A stretch of 57,892 nucleotides of DNA from Alectoria sarmentosa (taxonomy: Eukaryota > Ascomycota > Lecanoromycetes > Lecanorales > Parmeliaceae), in assembly GCA_009733775.1 (NCBI GenBank), contig WOGZ01000220.1:1-57892 (forward strand), read 5' to 3'. The position numbers and the translations under genes are program-made. Numbering within the stretch: the stretch's first letter is position 1; every line of letters starts with the position of its first letter. This document shows, one piece after another, positions 47,915-57,480 of the stretch. The notes under the pieces were generated by a model. It was not told the DNA's origin. It searched no databases and saw only the letters and a list, made by a program, of their open reading frames with translations.

Positions 47915-49111
47915 GGCGATCTTTTTTATTTGCATCGTTTTCATTTGATCGTTTACTACGTTAATCGTATTCGTTAATATCGTATTAATTCTTTTATAAT
48001 AAATATAATATTTGTAAATTTGAATATAAATGCGAAAATTATTAAAAGTTGCGTTCGTTTAAATACGATATTCGATGATATTTTCAACGATAATAAAAAT
48101 AAACACGAATTATTAAATATATTTAAAAGAATCGTTAATAATGATAATGAGCGTATAAGTTTCGAAATGCGTGAAATCGAATAAATTGATAACGATATTA
48201 AAAAATCGAATTATCGCATAATTTAACGTTTATTTGATTTTACAATTTTCATTATAAACGTTATAAATTTAATTATAATTCTCGCGATACGTATTATATT
48301 AAAAATTTAATTTTTTTATAAAAGTGATAAATCTTTTAATTTTTATCGAAAAGGAAAATCGCACGATTAAATTGATTTTTGAATTTTCGAATAACGCTTA
48401 TAAGAATATTAATATATTTTTACGACTTATTTTTATAAACGATCAAAATGAAAGATTTTAATTTGAAAATGATAAAATTGAAAATATTAAAATTTCGACA
48501 TTTACATTTTTCGAGCTTTTTTCAAGCATTAAAAACATTAATGTGATATTCGATTTTATTCTAAAAGTTATCTTCGTAATGAATTTTCATTATTATATAA
48601 ATTTTGTTATACGTTTCGACTTAAATTAAAACGTTTATTTTAATAATAATAAGCTTTTTTTCGATAATTAAGCGATTATTCGAAATGACTTTATTTTAAT
48701 AATAAAGCTTTCGATAAATTTAATCATATCGATTTTAATTTAATGTTATAATTTAATCAGATTTAAAAAGTTTTGCATTTAACGTTTTCATTTTATATGA
48801 TTGATAATTTTCGTGAGCATTTTAATTTTTTTAAATTAATTTAAGAAAATCGAAAGTTTGATTTTAAAATGTTCGAATATAATGTTTGAAAAGAATTAAT
48901 TTAAATTTCAAAATTAAAGAGTTTTTAAAATTTGAATTTGCGTTTGAATTTGTGCTCGAGAAAATGATTTGCGATGAAATAAGATTTAAAAATAATGAGA
49001 TCTATATAATAAGGCGTTTAAAAATTATTAAAATAAACGACGTTGAAGAAATAAAACGCGTTTTAAAGTCGAAGAATTTTTCGTTGATAATAAATTTTGA
49101 TAATGATTCGA
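47915..49111 (-). mobile_element. Second inverted copia (C family) fragment
   Basis: Matches the reverse complement of Copia C at about 1950-3190 and overlaps in content with the fragment at 32660-33416, so it is a separate copy. Plus-strand frame 48886-49116 parallels the minus-strand frame 1944-2147 of Copia C (shared FKNNEIYxIRxLKIIKINDV). The conservation may reflect either coding strand. It ends at the target site TTCGA (49107-49111) of Copia D. Confidence 0.6.
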
Positions 49112-49235
49112 TGTGAAAATATGATATAAAACATTTAATTATATTACTTTAAGAGTGTTATGAAGAAAAGTGCGATTTATGTTATAAGCGCAAAGCGCCC
49201 GTTATGTGATTTATCACGTAATTTAAATTTCGATA
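49112..49235 (-). repeat. Copia D 3' LTR (124 bp)
   Basis: Plus strand TGTGAAAATATGATAT ... AATTTCGATA, the reverse complement of the B-type LTR, including the stem GCGCAAAGCGCCC (about 49189-49201). Confidence 0.88.
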
Positions 49236-49949
49236 TTTTCTTTCGCACGTATATTTTTAAAAAAATCGAATGTCGAATAAATAAGATAAATCGAGCGTCG
49301 GGTAATTATAATGAGTTTAACGTCGAGTAATTAATATGAAATTATTTTTATATATCTTTTTTACTTCTTATGCGTTTTATAAAAACCCGAATTTTAAATA
49401 CGAGATTCGAAATTCGCGATGTTCAAAATCGGATAAAAATAATGAAAATTCGAAAAAGAAAATGATTATTCTTTTTACGAATTAATTTTATTTTATAAAT
49501 TATTCTTTATCTCTTATGCATTATCTTTATTTTTTATAAATATTCGAATTTCAAAAACGAGATTCGAAACTTGCGATGTTTAAAGTCGGATAAAAAGAGT
49601 GAAAATCGAAAATTTAAAACAATTATGTTCTTTTAAATATATTCGTCACGGTGTTTTATATAAAAAATTTCACTTTTTAACGAAAAATCGTTTTTTGACA
49701 AATTTATTTGCAGATTATTCAATATATATCAAAAATCGATCGATATATAATCGATAAATATATATAAGAGTTTATTTTTCGATTAAACGTAATATTTCGA
49801 ATTATATATGTATATATATGCATATATGCGATTAACCATAAAACTTATAAAGATCGTTTTACAATATTAATATTTAATAATAATGATTAATAACGTGTAT
49901 GCGAATAATGTATAACGATAATATATATAATAATAATGACGATAATAGC
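49236..49949 (-). other. Copia D 3' leader
   Basis: Contains the duplicated leader motif, read on the plus strand as TTCGAAATTCGCGATGTTCA (about 49399) and TTCGAAACTTGCGATGTTTA (about 49563), and TA-rich alternation near 49805-49830. No coding potential. Gypsy3 target ATAGC lies at 49945-49949. Confidence 0.7.
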
Positions 49950-50130
49950 TGTTACGGCTAAGACCTTGCTTGTCTTGCAAGAACCTTTTGCAGACGCACC
50001 TATCTGCTGAGAAGCATTAAGAAAGCTACGCTTAATTAATATTAATCTCTTTATATATCTCCGTTACAATCATAAATTAAATAAAAAAAATCTTACATTA
50101 TTTCATGATTCTCTCAAATGCATCGCATTA
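49950..50130 (+). repeat. Gypsy3 5' LTR (181 bp, mutated)
   Basis: TGTTACGGCTAAGACC ... ATCGCATTA. It differs from the 3' LTR at about 29 positions by hand count, all explained by C-to-T or G-to-A in this copy. Confidence 0.93.
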
Positions 50131-52240
50131 ATTAATAACAACATCGATATAACCTCATCAAACATTATTCAATGCTTGACGAGCCGATTCGATAATATTA
50201 ACAATCTTATAACAATATCAACTAATTATCCATTATCAAATGAATCTTTAACATTAAATATTTAATTCATCCTTTGCTTGACGTTGTTATTATTATCGAT
50301 CATCTCAAATTTATTAATTTTATCACATCAATTTTCGTTGTTATTTGCTTCAAACCTCATATCAATTTAAAAAAACCTATTATAAGATTCTCAAAATGAT
50401 TATCTCTCGAAAAATAATCGTTCAAATTTAACAATTTCGAGACTTTATCGATTTCGATCATTAATCAATTAAATTCATTAATCAAATTATATGAAAAGTC
50501 GTTCAGCACCTTACACGAAATACCCTTAAACCTTCACGATTAATTTTTACAAATTCAAGATCTCAACGTGCTTAATTTCGATCATTATCATTTAATTCGC
50601 TTTTCAATTTATAATAAACGTGATTTAAAGATTAAATCATAAATCGATCAGCATTAATCATTATAATTCGTGTTTTTCAAATAATTATAAGTCTGCTATA
50701 AGCACCTTTTTTAATAAATAATATTCTTAAATTTTAAAACGAGTTATCATCATCGTCTTCAAATCAATTTAAAGCAACTCGCTTTAACATTGTTAACATT
50801 ATTCAAAATAATTTTATTCAATTATTTTTTGCGAAAGGCTCTTAGGTAGCCTCTCGCAGATATCATATATCATTTACCCTTACGTCAACAAAAGAAATTA
50901 ACAAAAACGTTATTATTATGATTAAAAACGTCACCTTTACGCAGACTCAAACAAATCAAATAATTACGATCATAATCAATGCTATAAAAATAATAAAAAT
51001 GAATCAATAATTTTTATTTAAAAAGAGACGAGCTTTATATCACCCTACTTTTCGAACATAAAACGTTAATTATTTTGATTTTAATTCGAATGTCTTTGTC
51101 ATTAAAATAAAAAAGAATCACAATATATATTATAACATCTTTAACTTCATCAATCGTTTGCGAATAAAAGTTAACATTATAAATATGACGATGTTGAAAG
51201 AGAACTTAAACATTTATTTATTAAATATTGCGAAATAATAATATATTAACAAATTATCTCATATCTTCAAAATTGATTTATAAAACGATTTAAATAACGT
51301 CAAAGAATAATATAATATATTAAAAACACGCTTTCGTGATTTATTTGATAAATCATTATTTATTATGAAGATCATTCGTTACACGATTAAAAACGTAAGA
51401 TTTAAAAAGAATTCAATAAATTATATCATTAACATCCTTATTCATAACAAGAATATCGATTTAATTCTTATCGAAACAAAATAGATTCTATTAACTTATA
51501 AACACATAAATGAAAAATTTCGACATAACTTATTTAAGCCTTTAAATTTCTTTATCGTAACTATATTCATCAATAATCTAAAACTATAAAAAGACATTTA
51601 ATACGATATTTATAACAAACATGAATCGAAGTTTATCGCAAATTATAAAAATAAATAACAAGATTAATACGATAACAATTTCTTTCATAACTTCAATTTT
51701 CAACGCCCTTATTTTCCTTATAATAATAACGAATTCGAAAATTATAAAATAAAATCTATTAAGCCTTACTTTGAAAACTCGAATTTTTATAACCGACCTT
51801 TTATTTTTTACATTAACATTAACTCTTAAATTAATATAAATAATAACAATTAATAACAACAACAACAATTCTCACAAGCTATTCAAAAATAACGTTCGTT
51901 ATCTGAAAATCATTAATCATTACAAATTATAAACGAAAACGCAAATCAATCTCCTAAATCATATTGATTATAACAAAACGCACAAAAACGAAATACCAAA
52001 GATTATAATAAAAATTCATTCAGATTTATTAAATCTTATAAAACATGAGCTTATTATGTCGATGACGATGAAACGCTTTTGTTAATAAACGATCAAAAGC
52101 AATATTAGCAATATAAGAATATTTTCTATCAGAGTGTTATTTGAACAAGAGAAGATCAAGCTCTTTCAAATCAATTTAAGAAAGACTTTCATCACGAGAA
52201 TGAATCAATAAAAGTCCATTTTTGTTTAAACATTATTATT
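50131..52240 (+). pseudogene. Gypsy3 leader and gag, degenerate
   Basis: The interior starts ATTAATAACAACATCGATAT, the shared gypsy leader start. Gag should fill most of this stretch. The plus strand has many stops and a surplus of A and C. The minus-strand frame 51584-51868 is antisense. No domain motif can be assigned before the zinc finger. Confidence 0.5.
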
Positions 52241-52315
52241 GTTATTTATCGAATATGTAAAAAATCATTTTCGTCGAATAATCAATTGCATAAATATTTT
52301 AAATCTTGTTTATGA
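52241..52315 (+). pseudogene. Gypsy3 Cys/His zinc finger between gag and protease
   Basis: The plus strand reads YRICKKSFSSNNQLHKYFKSC (about 52244-52306). With Tyr taken as mutated Cys and the later Tyr as mutated His it is a Cys-x2-Cys...Leu-His-x-His...Cys finger of C2H2 type, not the CCHC knuckle usual in retroviral-type gag. Gypsy4 has the same finger at 43489. It would bind nucleic acid, as gag fingers do. Confidence 0.7.
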
Positions 52316-53099
52316 GAAATTATTAAAATAAATTTATAGTCTTTCGCAGATAAGTTATTTAATAATTTTATAACGATTACGAATCAACTCATTTGATTCA
52401 TTGTATGCGAAGTCAACGTTATAAAAGATTATAAATTTCGTGAATATCGATTTATTATTATCAAAGTCTGTTTTAAATAATAAAACGAGATTTACGAAAT
52501 TTGTATAAATATCGAATATATCATAAATTTCATTAATAAATAATTTCTTTAATAATTTATGAAAACAGACTTAATTATAGAAATAAAGAAAATGTTTACA
52601 TTTATAACGATACGCGATTTGAATATCAATCAACATAATGTTAATAAATATGTTTTTATATTTATTTATCTACTCGAAAGCAAGGGCACGACATTTATTA
52701 TTTATAAAATATATATAATTAATAATCTTAATGTTAAAACACTTATTAAAATCGATATTATAAAATCGAAATGTATAATATTAAATCTGCAACGCGACGT
52801 GATAATGATAAGCTTTTATTAAAACCTTGAAATGCTTATCGTTATTTACATCAAAAAAGATAATTAAATCGATATAATCATATTTAATAAAGGTCATAAA
52901 ATAATTATCTTTCATATCAATATAAAAATATTTATATAAGCTCGTCGTCAATTATTATAAAAGCTTTTAATTAATCAAGACTTCATATTCGAATTAATCG
53001 AACATAATTTTTTATTTATTTATATTTATGTTGTTGATCAATTTATGTTAAAAGTGCTTATGCGTAATAATTTCGATTAATTAATAATCTTATTTAAAC
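52316..53099 (+). pseudogene. pol: Gypsy3 protease, degenerate
   Basis: Frame 52559-52822 (87 residues) covers the second half of the aspartic protease: YVFIFIYLLESKGTT (a YVxIxxYLxG-like strand), IYIINNLNVKTLIKIDII for the LKAxMLIGxDII block, and an ILNLQRDVIMIS end. The active-site triad upstream is mutated. 52823-53099 is linker to RT with no motif seen. Confidence 0.75.
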
Positions 53100-54399
53100 G
53101 TATCAAATTAAAAAAGATCATTAAATATAAAACAAAAAAATGTTACATTATAAACACAAATTTATAAAACCTAATTCGACGACTTATTAAAGTCTCTTAA
53201 ACATTATAAATCAAAAAGTTTATCATAATAATTATAACAATTATCGCAATATTCAACGTTATTATCATTATCATTATCAAATCAAAAATCGTTCATTTTA
53301 TTAAAATAATTATATATAATTTCGAATTTAACGTTATATTTACATTGACGAACATTATAAAAACTTTTTTCAATTTATAAAAGAATATTAAAAATGTTAT
53401 TAATATTTCTGAGATTGAATAAATGAATATTTCGTTAATAAATAATTAATAAAAGCTTTATAAACCTGATCAAATAAAAATATACTCGATAAAAATAAAA
53501 AATCGTGAAATTATTAATAAAACCTTTAACAAATTGCATATTCAAAATAAAATAAAATAAATCTTTATTATTACCTCGTTCTCTTTTTCTTATTTTATGA
53601 TTTAAAAAAATATCATAATAAATTTAAAGAAACGCGTAATGATCGATATTCGAACGCTTAATAAAATTATTATATCAAACGCTTACCCTATATCTTCGCA
53701 AACAAAAATTCTAATTTTGATCCGCGATGTTATACATATATTTATTATAAATGTTACAACATTTTTTTATTAATGATGAATAAACAAATATTATCATTAT
53801 AAATTTATTATATTATCTTATCGCGGATAAAAAACCTTTAAGATATTAATAATAAATTTTCGAAATTCGTTTATTTACGTTCAAAAAATGATTAATTATA
53901 TTTTATATTCATTTCGTCATTTTTATAAAATTTATATTAATAATATAATGATTTTCTCTTTCTTATTAAAAGAGTATATCAATTATCTTATATAAATATT
54001 TTAAACATTCGCGAAAATGAATATTCATCTTGCTTTTAATAAGGCGTTTTTAAAATATCTCTTTATACGTCTATTAAATTAACAAATAAACGTTTTTAAT
54101 CTTATCATTATTGAGAAAAAATTATAAATTATCAAAAATATCGAATTTTCTAAAACTTTAATTACCCTTAATAAATATTTCGAACTCATAAATTATTTCA
54201 AACAATACGTTTCATATTATATTACAATTATAAAATTATTATAAACACGTAAAACTTTTCTTTATTAAAAGTTCAGGCTCAATAACAACGTGCGATATAA
54301 AATTATAACAACACGCTTACGTTTAAATACTTTTACATCAAAAAAATTCAACTCTTATTATTAATTATAATAAACTTTCATATATCTTATTATGCTTCA
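53100..54399 (+). pseudogene. pol: Gypsy3 reverse transcriptase, degenerate
   Basis: YVQKMINYILYSF (about 53893) leads to the active site IYINNIMIF (about 53930-53956, YIDD with both Asp read as Asn). After it come FAKMNIHLAFNKAFL (about 54009) and IEFSKTLITLNKYFELINYF (about 54141-54200), the thumb and connection sequences of gypsy RTs. The 5' boundary is approximate. Confidence 0.85.
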
Positions 54400-54950
54400 T
54401 TATTATAATTCGAAGAAACAATTTTATATAAATTTGAATATTAATAAGAAATAAAGTTTTATTGCATATGTTTATCATATAAAAAACGACTTATAAAAGC
54501 CTTCCGCAAACGCTCCTCAAATCGATATGAAAATCGTTATCTCTTTTATAACAATAAGTGATTATCTCAAACAAAAATCGTTATAACTTATTCTATTTTT
54601 AAATCGATAATTAAAGTCTACGAAAACACGTTATTAATTTATCGAATTAAAGATGATTAATATAATATGAATAATAAAAAAGATCAAACATCTTATTAAA
54701 ACATCGATCGACGTTATTATTATTTATATAAATCATTTAATAATCGTTCAATTAATACGTTAAATCAACTTTAACACTATTTCGATAAAAAAGTTCAATT
54801 TACGATTGATTAAGACGTTTAAATATCTTCAATGTTTTCGCATTGAAGTTCGTTATAAATTAAACAAAATAAACATCATTTTCAACGTCTTATTTCGCTT
54901 AATTAATCGTGATTATAACATTATTTCAAATGAATCTAAATTTGATACAT
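54400..54950 (+). pseudogene. pol: Gypsy3 RNase H, degenerate
   Basis: QFYINLNINKK (about 54420) for the DLDxSKxFG motif, VYHIKNDL (about 54468), KTRY-stop-FIELKM (about 54624) for the TRYWPTELEM block, and FRIEVRYKLNK...IIFNVLFRL (about 54836-54905) for the RYKPGxxxxxPDALSRL end. Clear order and spacing. Confidence 0.85.
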
Positions 54951-55780
54951 TAATCGCGAACGTTTATTCGATAAACTTGATATAAATTAATAAGAATTTC
55001 AAAAATCGAGTGAAATAAGGATATTAAAAATCAAGATAACAAAAAATCATAAACATTATCACACGAAATAAAAACTTGAATACAAATGCCGCAAAGTTAT
55101 CTTACGAGCTGATAAATAAATTATTATATTATAAAAAAAAGCATAAATTACGTTTATATATACTTACGAAACTAAAACAAAAGATTTTCAAATTAACATA
55201 TGATGAAATGAGTTATTTAAGTTATATTAAAACACATGAAAAGCTTATTTTAAACTTATTCATCTATAACATAATTATCAAATTTCATAAATACATTCGT
55301 CATTGTTCTTATTATCAAATGAATCAAACTTCTCAACATCATTTATATAAATCGTTACAACCTATTTATATTTCGATTAAACCTTTTTATATCATTATCA
55401 TCGACTTCATTTTGGTCTTGTCGAAAGCTATCGCAGAAAAAGATTATATCATATTGATGATTAACAAATTTAACAAGGTTATAACGTTCATTATCGATAA
55501 GACACGATAAAAAGAAAAGTTTTAAGCTCAAATTCTACTAAAAAGACTCTTATTATTAAACTAAAACATCCCTCAAATTATCATTTCTGATCGAAACCGA
55601 AAATTCATAAAACATTTATGAAAAAAAAATTTCCGTCTTCTGAAGATCGACTTATTATACTCTATTACTTGACACCCTCAAATCGATAACATATCAAAAC
55701 GATTTAATCAAACCGCAAAAATTGCGCTACGATATTTCATTGAATTAATGAATAATCACTAACCACATTCTCTAACACAA
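54951..55780 (+). pseudogene. pol: Gypsy3 integrase zinc domain and catalytic core, degenerate
   Basis: Frame 55076-55510 (144 residues) carries the integrase zinc domain: THEKLILNLF...KYIRHCSYYQMNQTSQH (residues 58-92; HHCC type with the last Cys read as Tyr). It continues with PIYISIKPFYIIIIDFIL (about residues 96-113), which holds the first catalytic Asp. After the stop at 55508, the same frame continues as IPQIIISDRNRKFIKHL (about 55571-55620, second Asp) and YSIT-stop-HPQIDN (about 55660-55690), the HPQTDG block. The catalytic Glu lies about nine residues later. The frame joins the open part at 55781. Confidence 0.88.
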
Positions 55781-57016
55781 TTGTTTTTTGTGTTTAACAA
55801 TTCCACCAAATACAATACCACGAGGTTGACTCCCTCGGAAATCATCTATGACTTCAAGGTCAAAGAGCCTTTAAACATGCTTGGCAACCCCACTACGGAG
55901 TCCGCTATGCCAAAAGCTTCCGCTATGCCAAAAGCTTCCGCTATGCCAAAAGCTTCCGTTATGTCAAGAGCTTCAAGTCGATCTGATGAAGCTTTACACA
56001 ACCCCGCTACTCCTACTACCCAACCAAATACAAACATATCAACGGCGTTCATGATCGACTACCGCCCCACTCACATGAATGCCAAAGACGCCATCGACTT
56101 TGCCTCAATGAGGATGAAGGACTACTACGATAAACATCATCAACCTATGTTCTTCAAAGTCGAAAACCTTATCAAGCTCCGCCTTCATCGGGGATACGAT
56201 CTACCTGGGATATCAACTAAATTGAGACAGCAGTTTGCCGAACCGTTCAAAGTGATAAAGCGTATTGGACGACTCGCCTACCGCCTACAGCTACCAACTA
56301 ATATGAGAATCCACAATGTCATCTCGATAGCACAGTTGGAGCCTACCACGAACCCTACCTCAGATCCGTATGGACGTCGACCACCGCCACTACCACCTAT
56401 TATCTTAGACGACGATGACGAGATGCTACCACCTACTGCCTTAGACGGCGAGAACGAGATAGAACGGCTAATACGCAAACGCACACGCCACATTGAACGG
56501 TCGAAGAACAAAATCACCGAATACCTCGTGCGCTGGGCTAGATGTGGGCCAGAACATGATATGTGGATGACTATCAAGCAGCTAGCGAATGCGAAGGACC
56601 TTATCGATGATTTCGAGGCCAGCCAAAAGGAGGCCGTCGTCAAAGCTGTGCCAAGGAATGTAGACCGAGCAATAGCAGTCCGTCTACCAGCTATTGAAGC
56701 ACCAGCTACCAAAACACTACCCGCTAGCAAAATAGCAGTTACCACAGCACTTCCGCCTATTCCACCGCCGACTACTTTACCCATTGTCATGCTGCCAAAG
56801 CCTTCCGCAATGCCACCATTAGCACTACCGAATGCTACTACTCTACCCATTGTCATGCTGCCAAAGCCTTCCGCAATGCCACCATTAACACTACCGAATG
56901 CTACTACTCTACCCATTGCCATGCTGCCAAAGCCTTCCGCAATGCCACCATTAGCACTACCGAATGCTACACCAATCGAACCACGTCGCAGCCAAAGACT
57001 GCTACCCCCACCATAA
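55781..57016 (+). CDS. pol: Gypsy3 integrase C-terminus with GPY/F module and chromodomain (411-residue open remnant)
   Basis: The only long real open frame in the window, in the same frame as 55076-55510. The Met at 55781 is internal to the original polyprotein and not a true start. Residues 1-34 end the integrase core region (NNSTKYNTTRLTPSEIIYDF). Residues about 40-68 are an in-frame SAMPKA repeat. About 88-210 hold the C-terminal integrase region with the GPY/F module (QQFAEPFKVIKRIGRLAYRL). About 232-292 form a chromodomain (EYLVRW...GPEHDMWMTIKQL...DLIDDFEASQ) with its aromatic residues intact. The tail is Pro/Ala-rich with a 22-residue unit repeated three times and ends RRSQRLLPPP. Base composition is normal, unlike the rest of the element. 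The chromodomain would tether integration to methylated histone H3. Confidence 0.93.
   Translation: MFFVFNNSTKYNTTRLTPSEIIYDFKVKEPLNMLGNPTTESAMPKASAMPKASAMPKASVMSRASSRSDEALHNPATPTTQPNTNISTAFMIDYRPTHMNAKDAIDFASMRMKDYYDKHHQPMFFKVENLIKLRLHRGYDLPGISTKLRQQFAEPFKVIKRIGRLAYRLQLPTNMRIHNVISIAQLEPTTNPTSDPYGRRPPPLPPIILDDDDEMLPPTALDGENEIERLIRKRTRHIERSKNKITEYLVRWARCGPEHDMWMTIKQLANAKDLIDDFEASQKEAVVKAVPRNVDRAIAVRLPAIEAPATKTLPASKIAVTTALPPIPPPTTLPIVMLPKPSAMPPLALPNATTLPIVMLPKPSAMPPLTLPNATTLPIAMLPKPSAMPPLALPNATPIEPRRSQRLLPPP
55902..55973 (+). repeat. 18-bp in-frame tandem repeat (4 units)
   Basis: Units of GCTATGCCAAAAGCTTCC, the fourth diverged, encode SAMPKA-like hexapeptides between the integrase core and the GPY/F module. 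Confidence 0.88.
56771..56968 (+). repeat. 66-bp in-frame tandem repeat (3 units)
   Basis: Unit starts at 56771, 56837 and 56903 (ACTACTYTACCCATTGYCAT). Each encodes 22 residues (TTLPIVMLPKPSAMPPLALP plus two more). Near identity of the units fits recent expansion and the absence of mutation here. Confidence 0.92.
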
Positions 57017-57154
57017 AGCGGCCTTGCTGACCTGGAAATCCTTGTACATTGACCGTGCTACGTCCGACCTATGCACAAGGATTCCCAAGGCCGATCGTTG
57101 AATGAGGAGTGGTAGCTCATCTGGGGCGATGGCTTTGTTTTGTTTGTAGGCAAC
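57017..57154 (+). other. Gypsy3 3' untranslated region
   Basis: 138 bp between the pol stop and the 3' LTR. Contains an inverted repeat: GGAAATCCTTGTACATTG (about 57032) and GCACAAGGATTCCC (about 57072), and GCGGCCTTGC with GAAGGCCGA-like ends, a possible hairpin. The polypurine tract is not obvious; the last bases before the LTR are TTTGTAGGCAAC. Confidence 0.6.
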
Positions 57155-57335
57155 TGTTACGGCTAAGGCCTTGCTTGCCTTGCAAGAGCCTTCTGCAGGC
57201 GCACCTACCTGCTGAGAAGCATTGGGGAAGCTACGCTTAATTAGTATTAGTCTCTCTGTATATCTCCGCTGCAGTCATGAGTTAGATAGAAAAAATCTTA
57301 CACTACTCCATGGTCCTCCCAGATGCACCGCATCA
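57155..57335 (+). repeat. Gypsy3 3' LTR (181 bp, unmutated)
   Basis: TGTTACGGCTAAGGCC ... CACCGCATCA. GC content is near 48%. It is the reference state for reading mutations in the 5' LTR. Confidence 0.95.
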
Positions 57336-57340
57336 ATAGC

Positions 57341-57480
57341 GTTTAAGAATATAAATATAATAATCTTAAAAGCATAAATACGATGATTTTAAAAAATATA
57401 AATATAATGATTTTATGAAAATATTTAAGATAATTGACGAAAAGATAATAATAACGACGTTTTAAGTGATGTCGCAAATC
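57341..57480 (-). other. Copia D leader resumed
   Basis: Continues Copia D after Gypsy3 and aligns with the reverse complement of Copia B 31495-31640. Ends with AAATC, probably the target site of Copia E. Confidence 0.7.

Larger units (their letters stand above)
49950..57335 (+). mobile_element. Gypsy3: chromovirus, full length, mosaic mutation state
   Basis: 7386 bp, 181-bp LTRs (49950-50130 and 57155-57335), perfect target duplication ATAGC (49945-49949 and 57336-57340) in Copia D. Plus-strand order: gag, Cys/His finger (about 52245-52315), protease, RT (about 53100-54260), RNase H (about 54400-54940), integrase (55076 to about 55900), GPY/F, chromodomain and repetitive tail (to 57016). 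From the 5' LTR to about 55780 it is heavily mutated. From about 55790 to the end, including the 3' LTR, it is nearly unmutated. It is the youngest gypsy copy judged by its 3' end. Confidence 0.95.
49112..57480 (-). mobile_element. Copia element D, 3' part, split by Gypsy3 and cut by Copia E
   Basis: A- and B-type copia in minus orientation. Present are the 3' LTR (49112-49235), the 3' leader (49236-49949) and, after Gypsy3, a further 140 bp (57341-57480) that aligns with Copia B 31440-31640 in reverse complement. Copia E begins at 57481. The rest of D, including pol and 5' LTR, would lie beyond the window. The left flank TTCGA is one half of its expected target duplication. Confidence 0.82.

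Noticed and set aside
55846..56052. Minus-strand 68-residue frame with Ala-Phe-Gly-Ile repeats
   Set aside because: Antisense of the 18-bp repeat in Gypsy3.
56278..56922. 214-residue minus-strand open frame with Gly/Ser-rich repeats
   Set aside because: Antisense to the real Gypsy3 integrase/chromodomain frame; the apparent repeats are the 66-bp unit read backwards.
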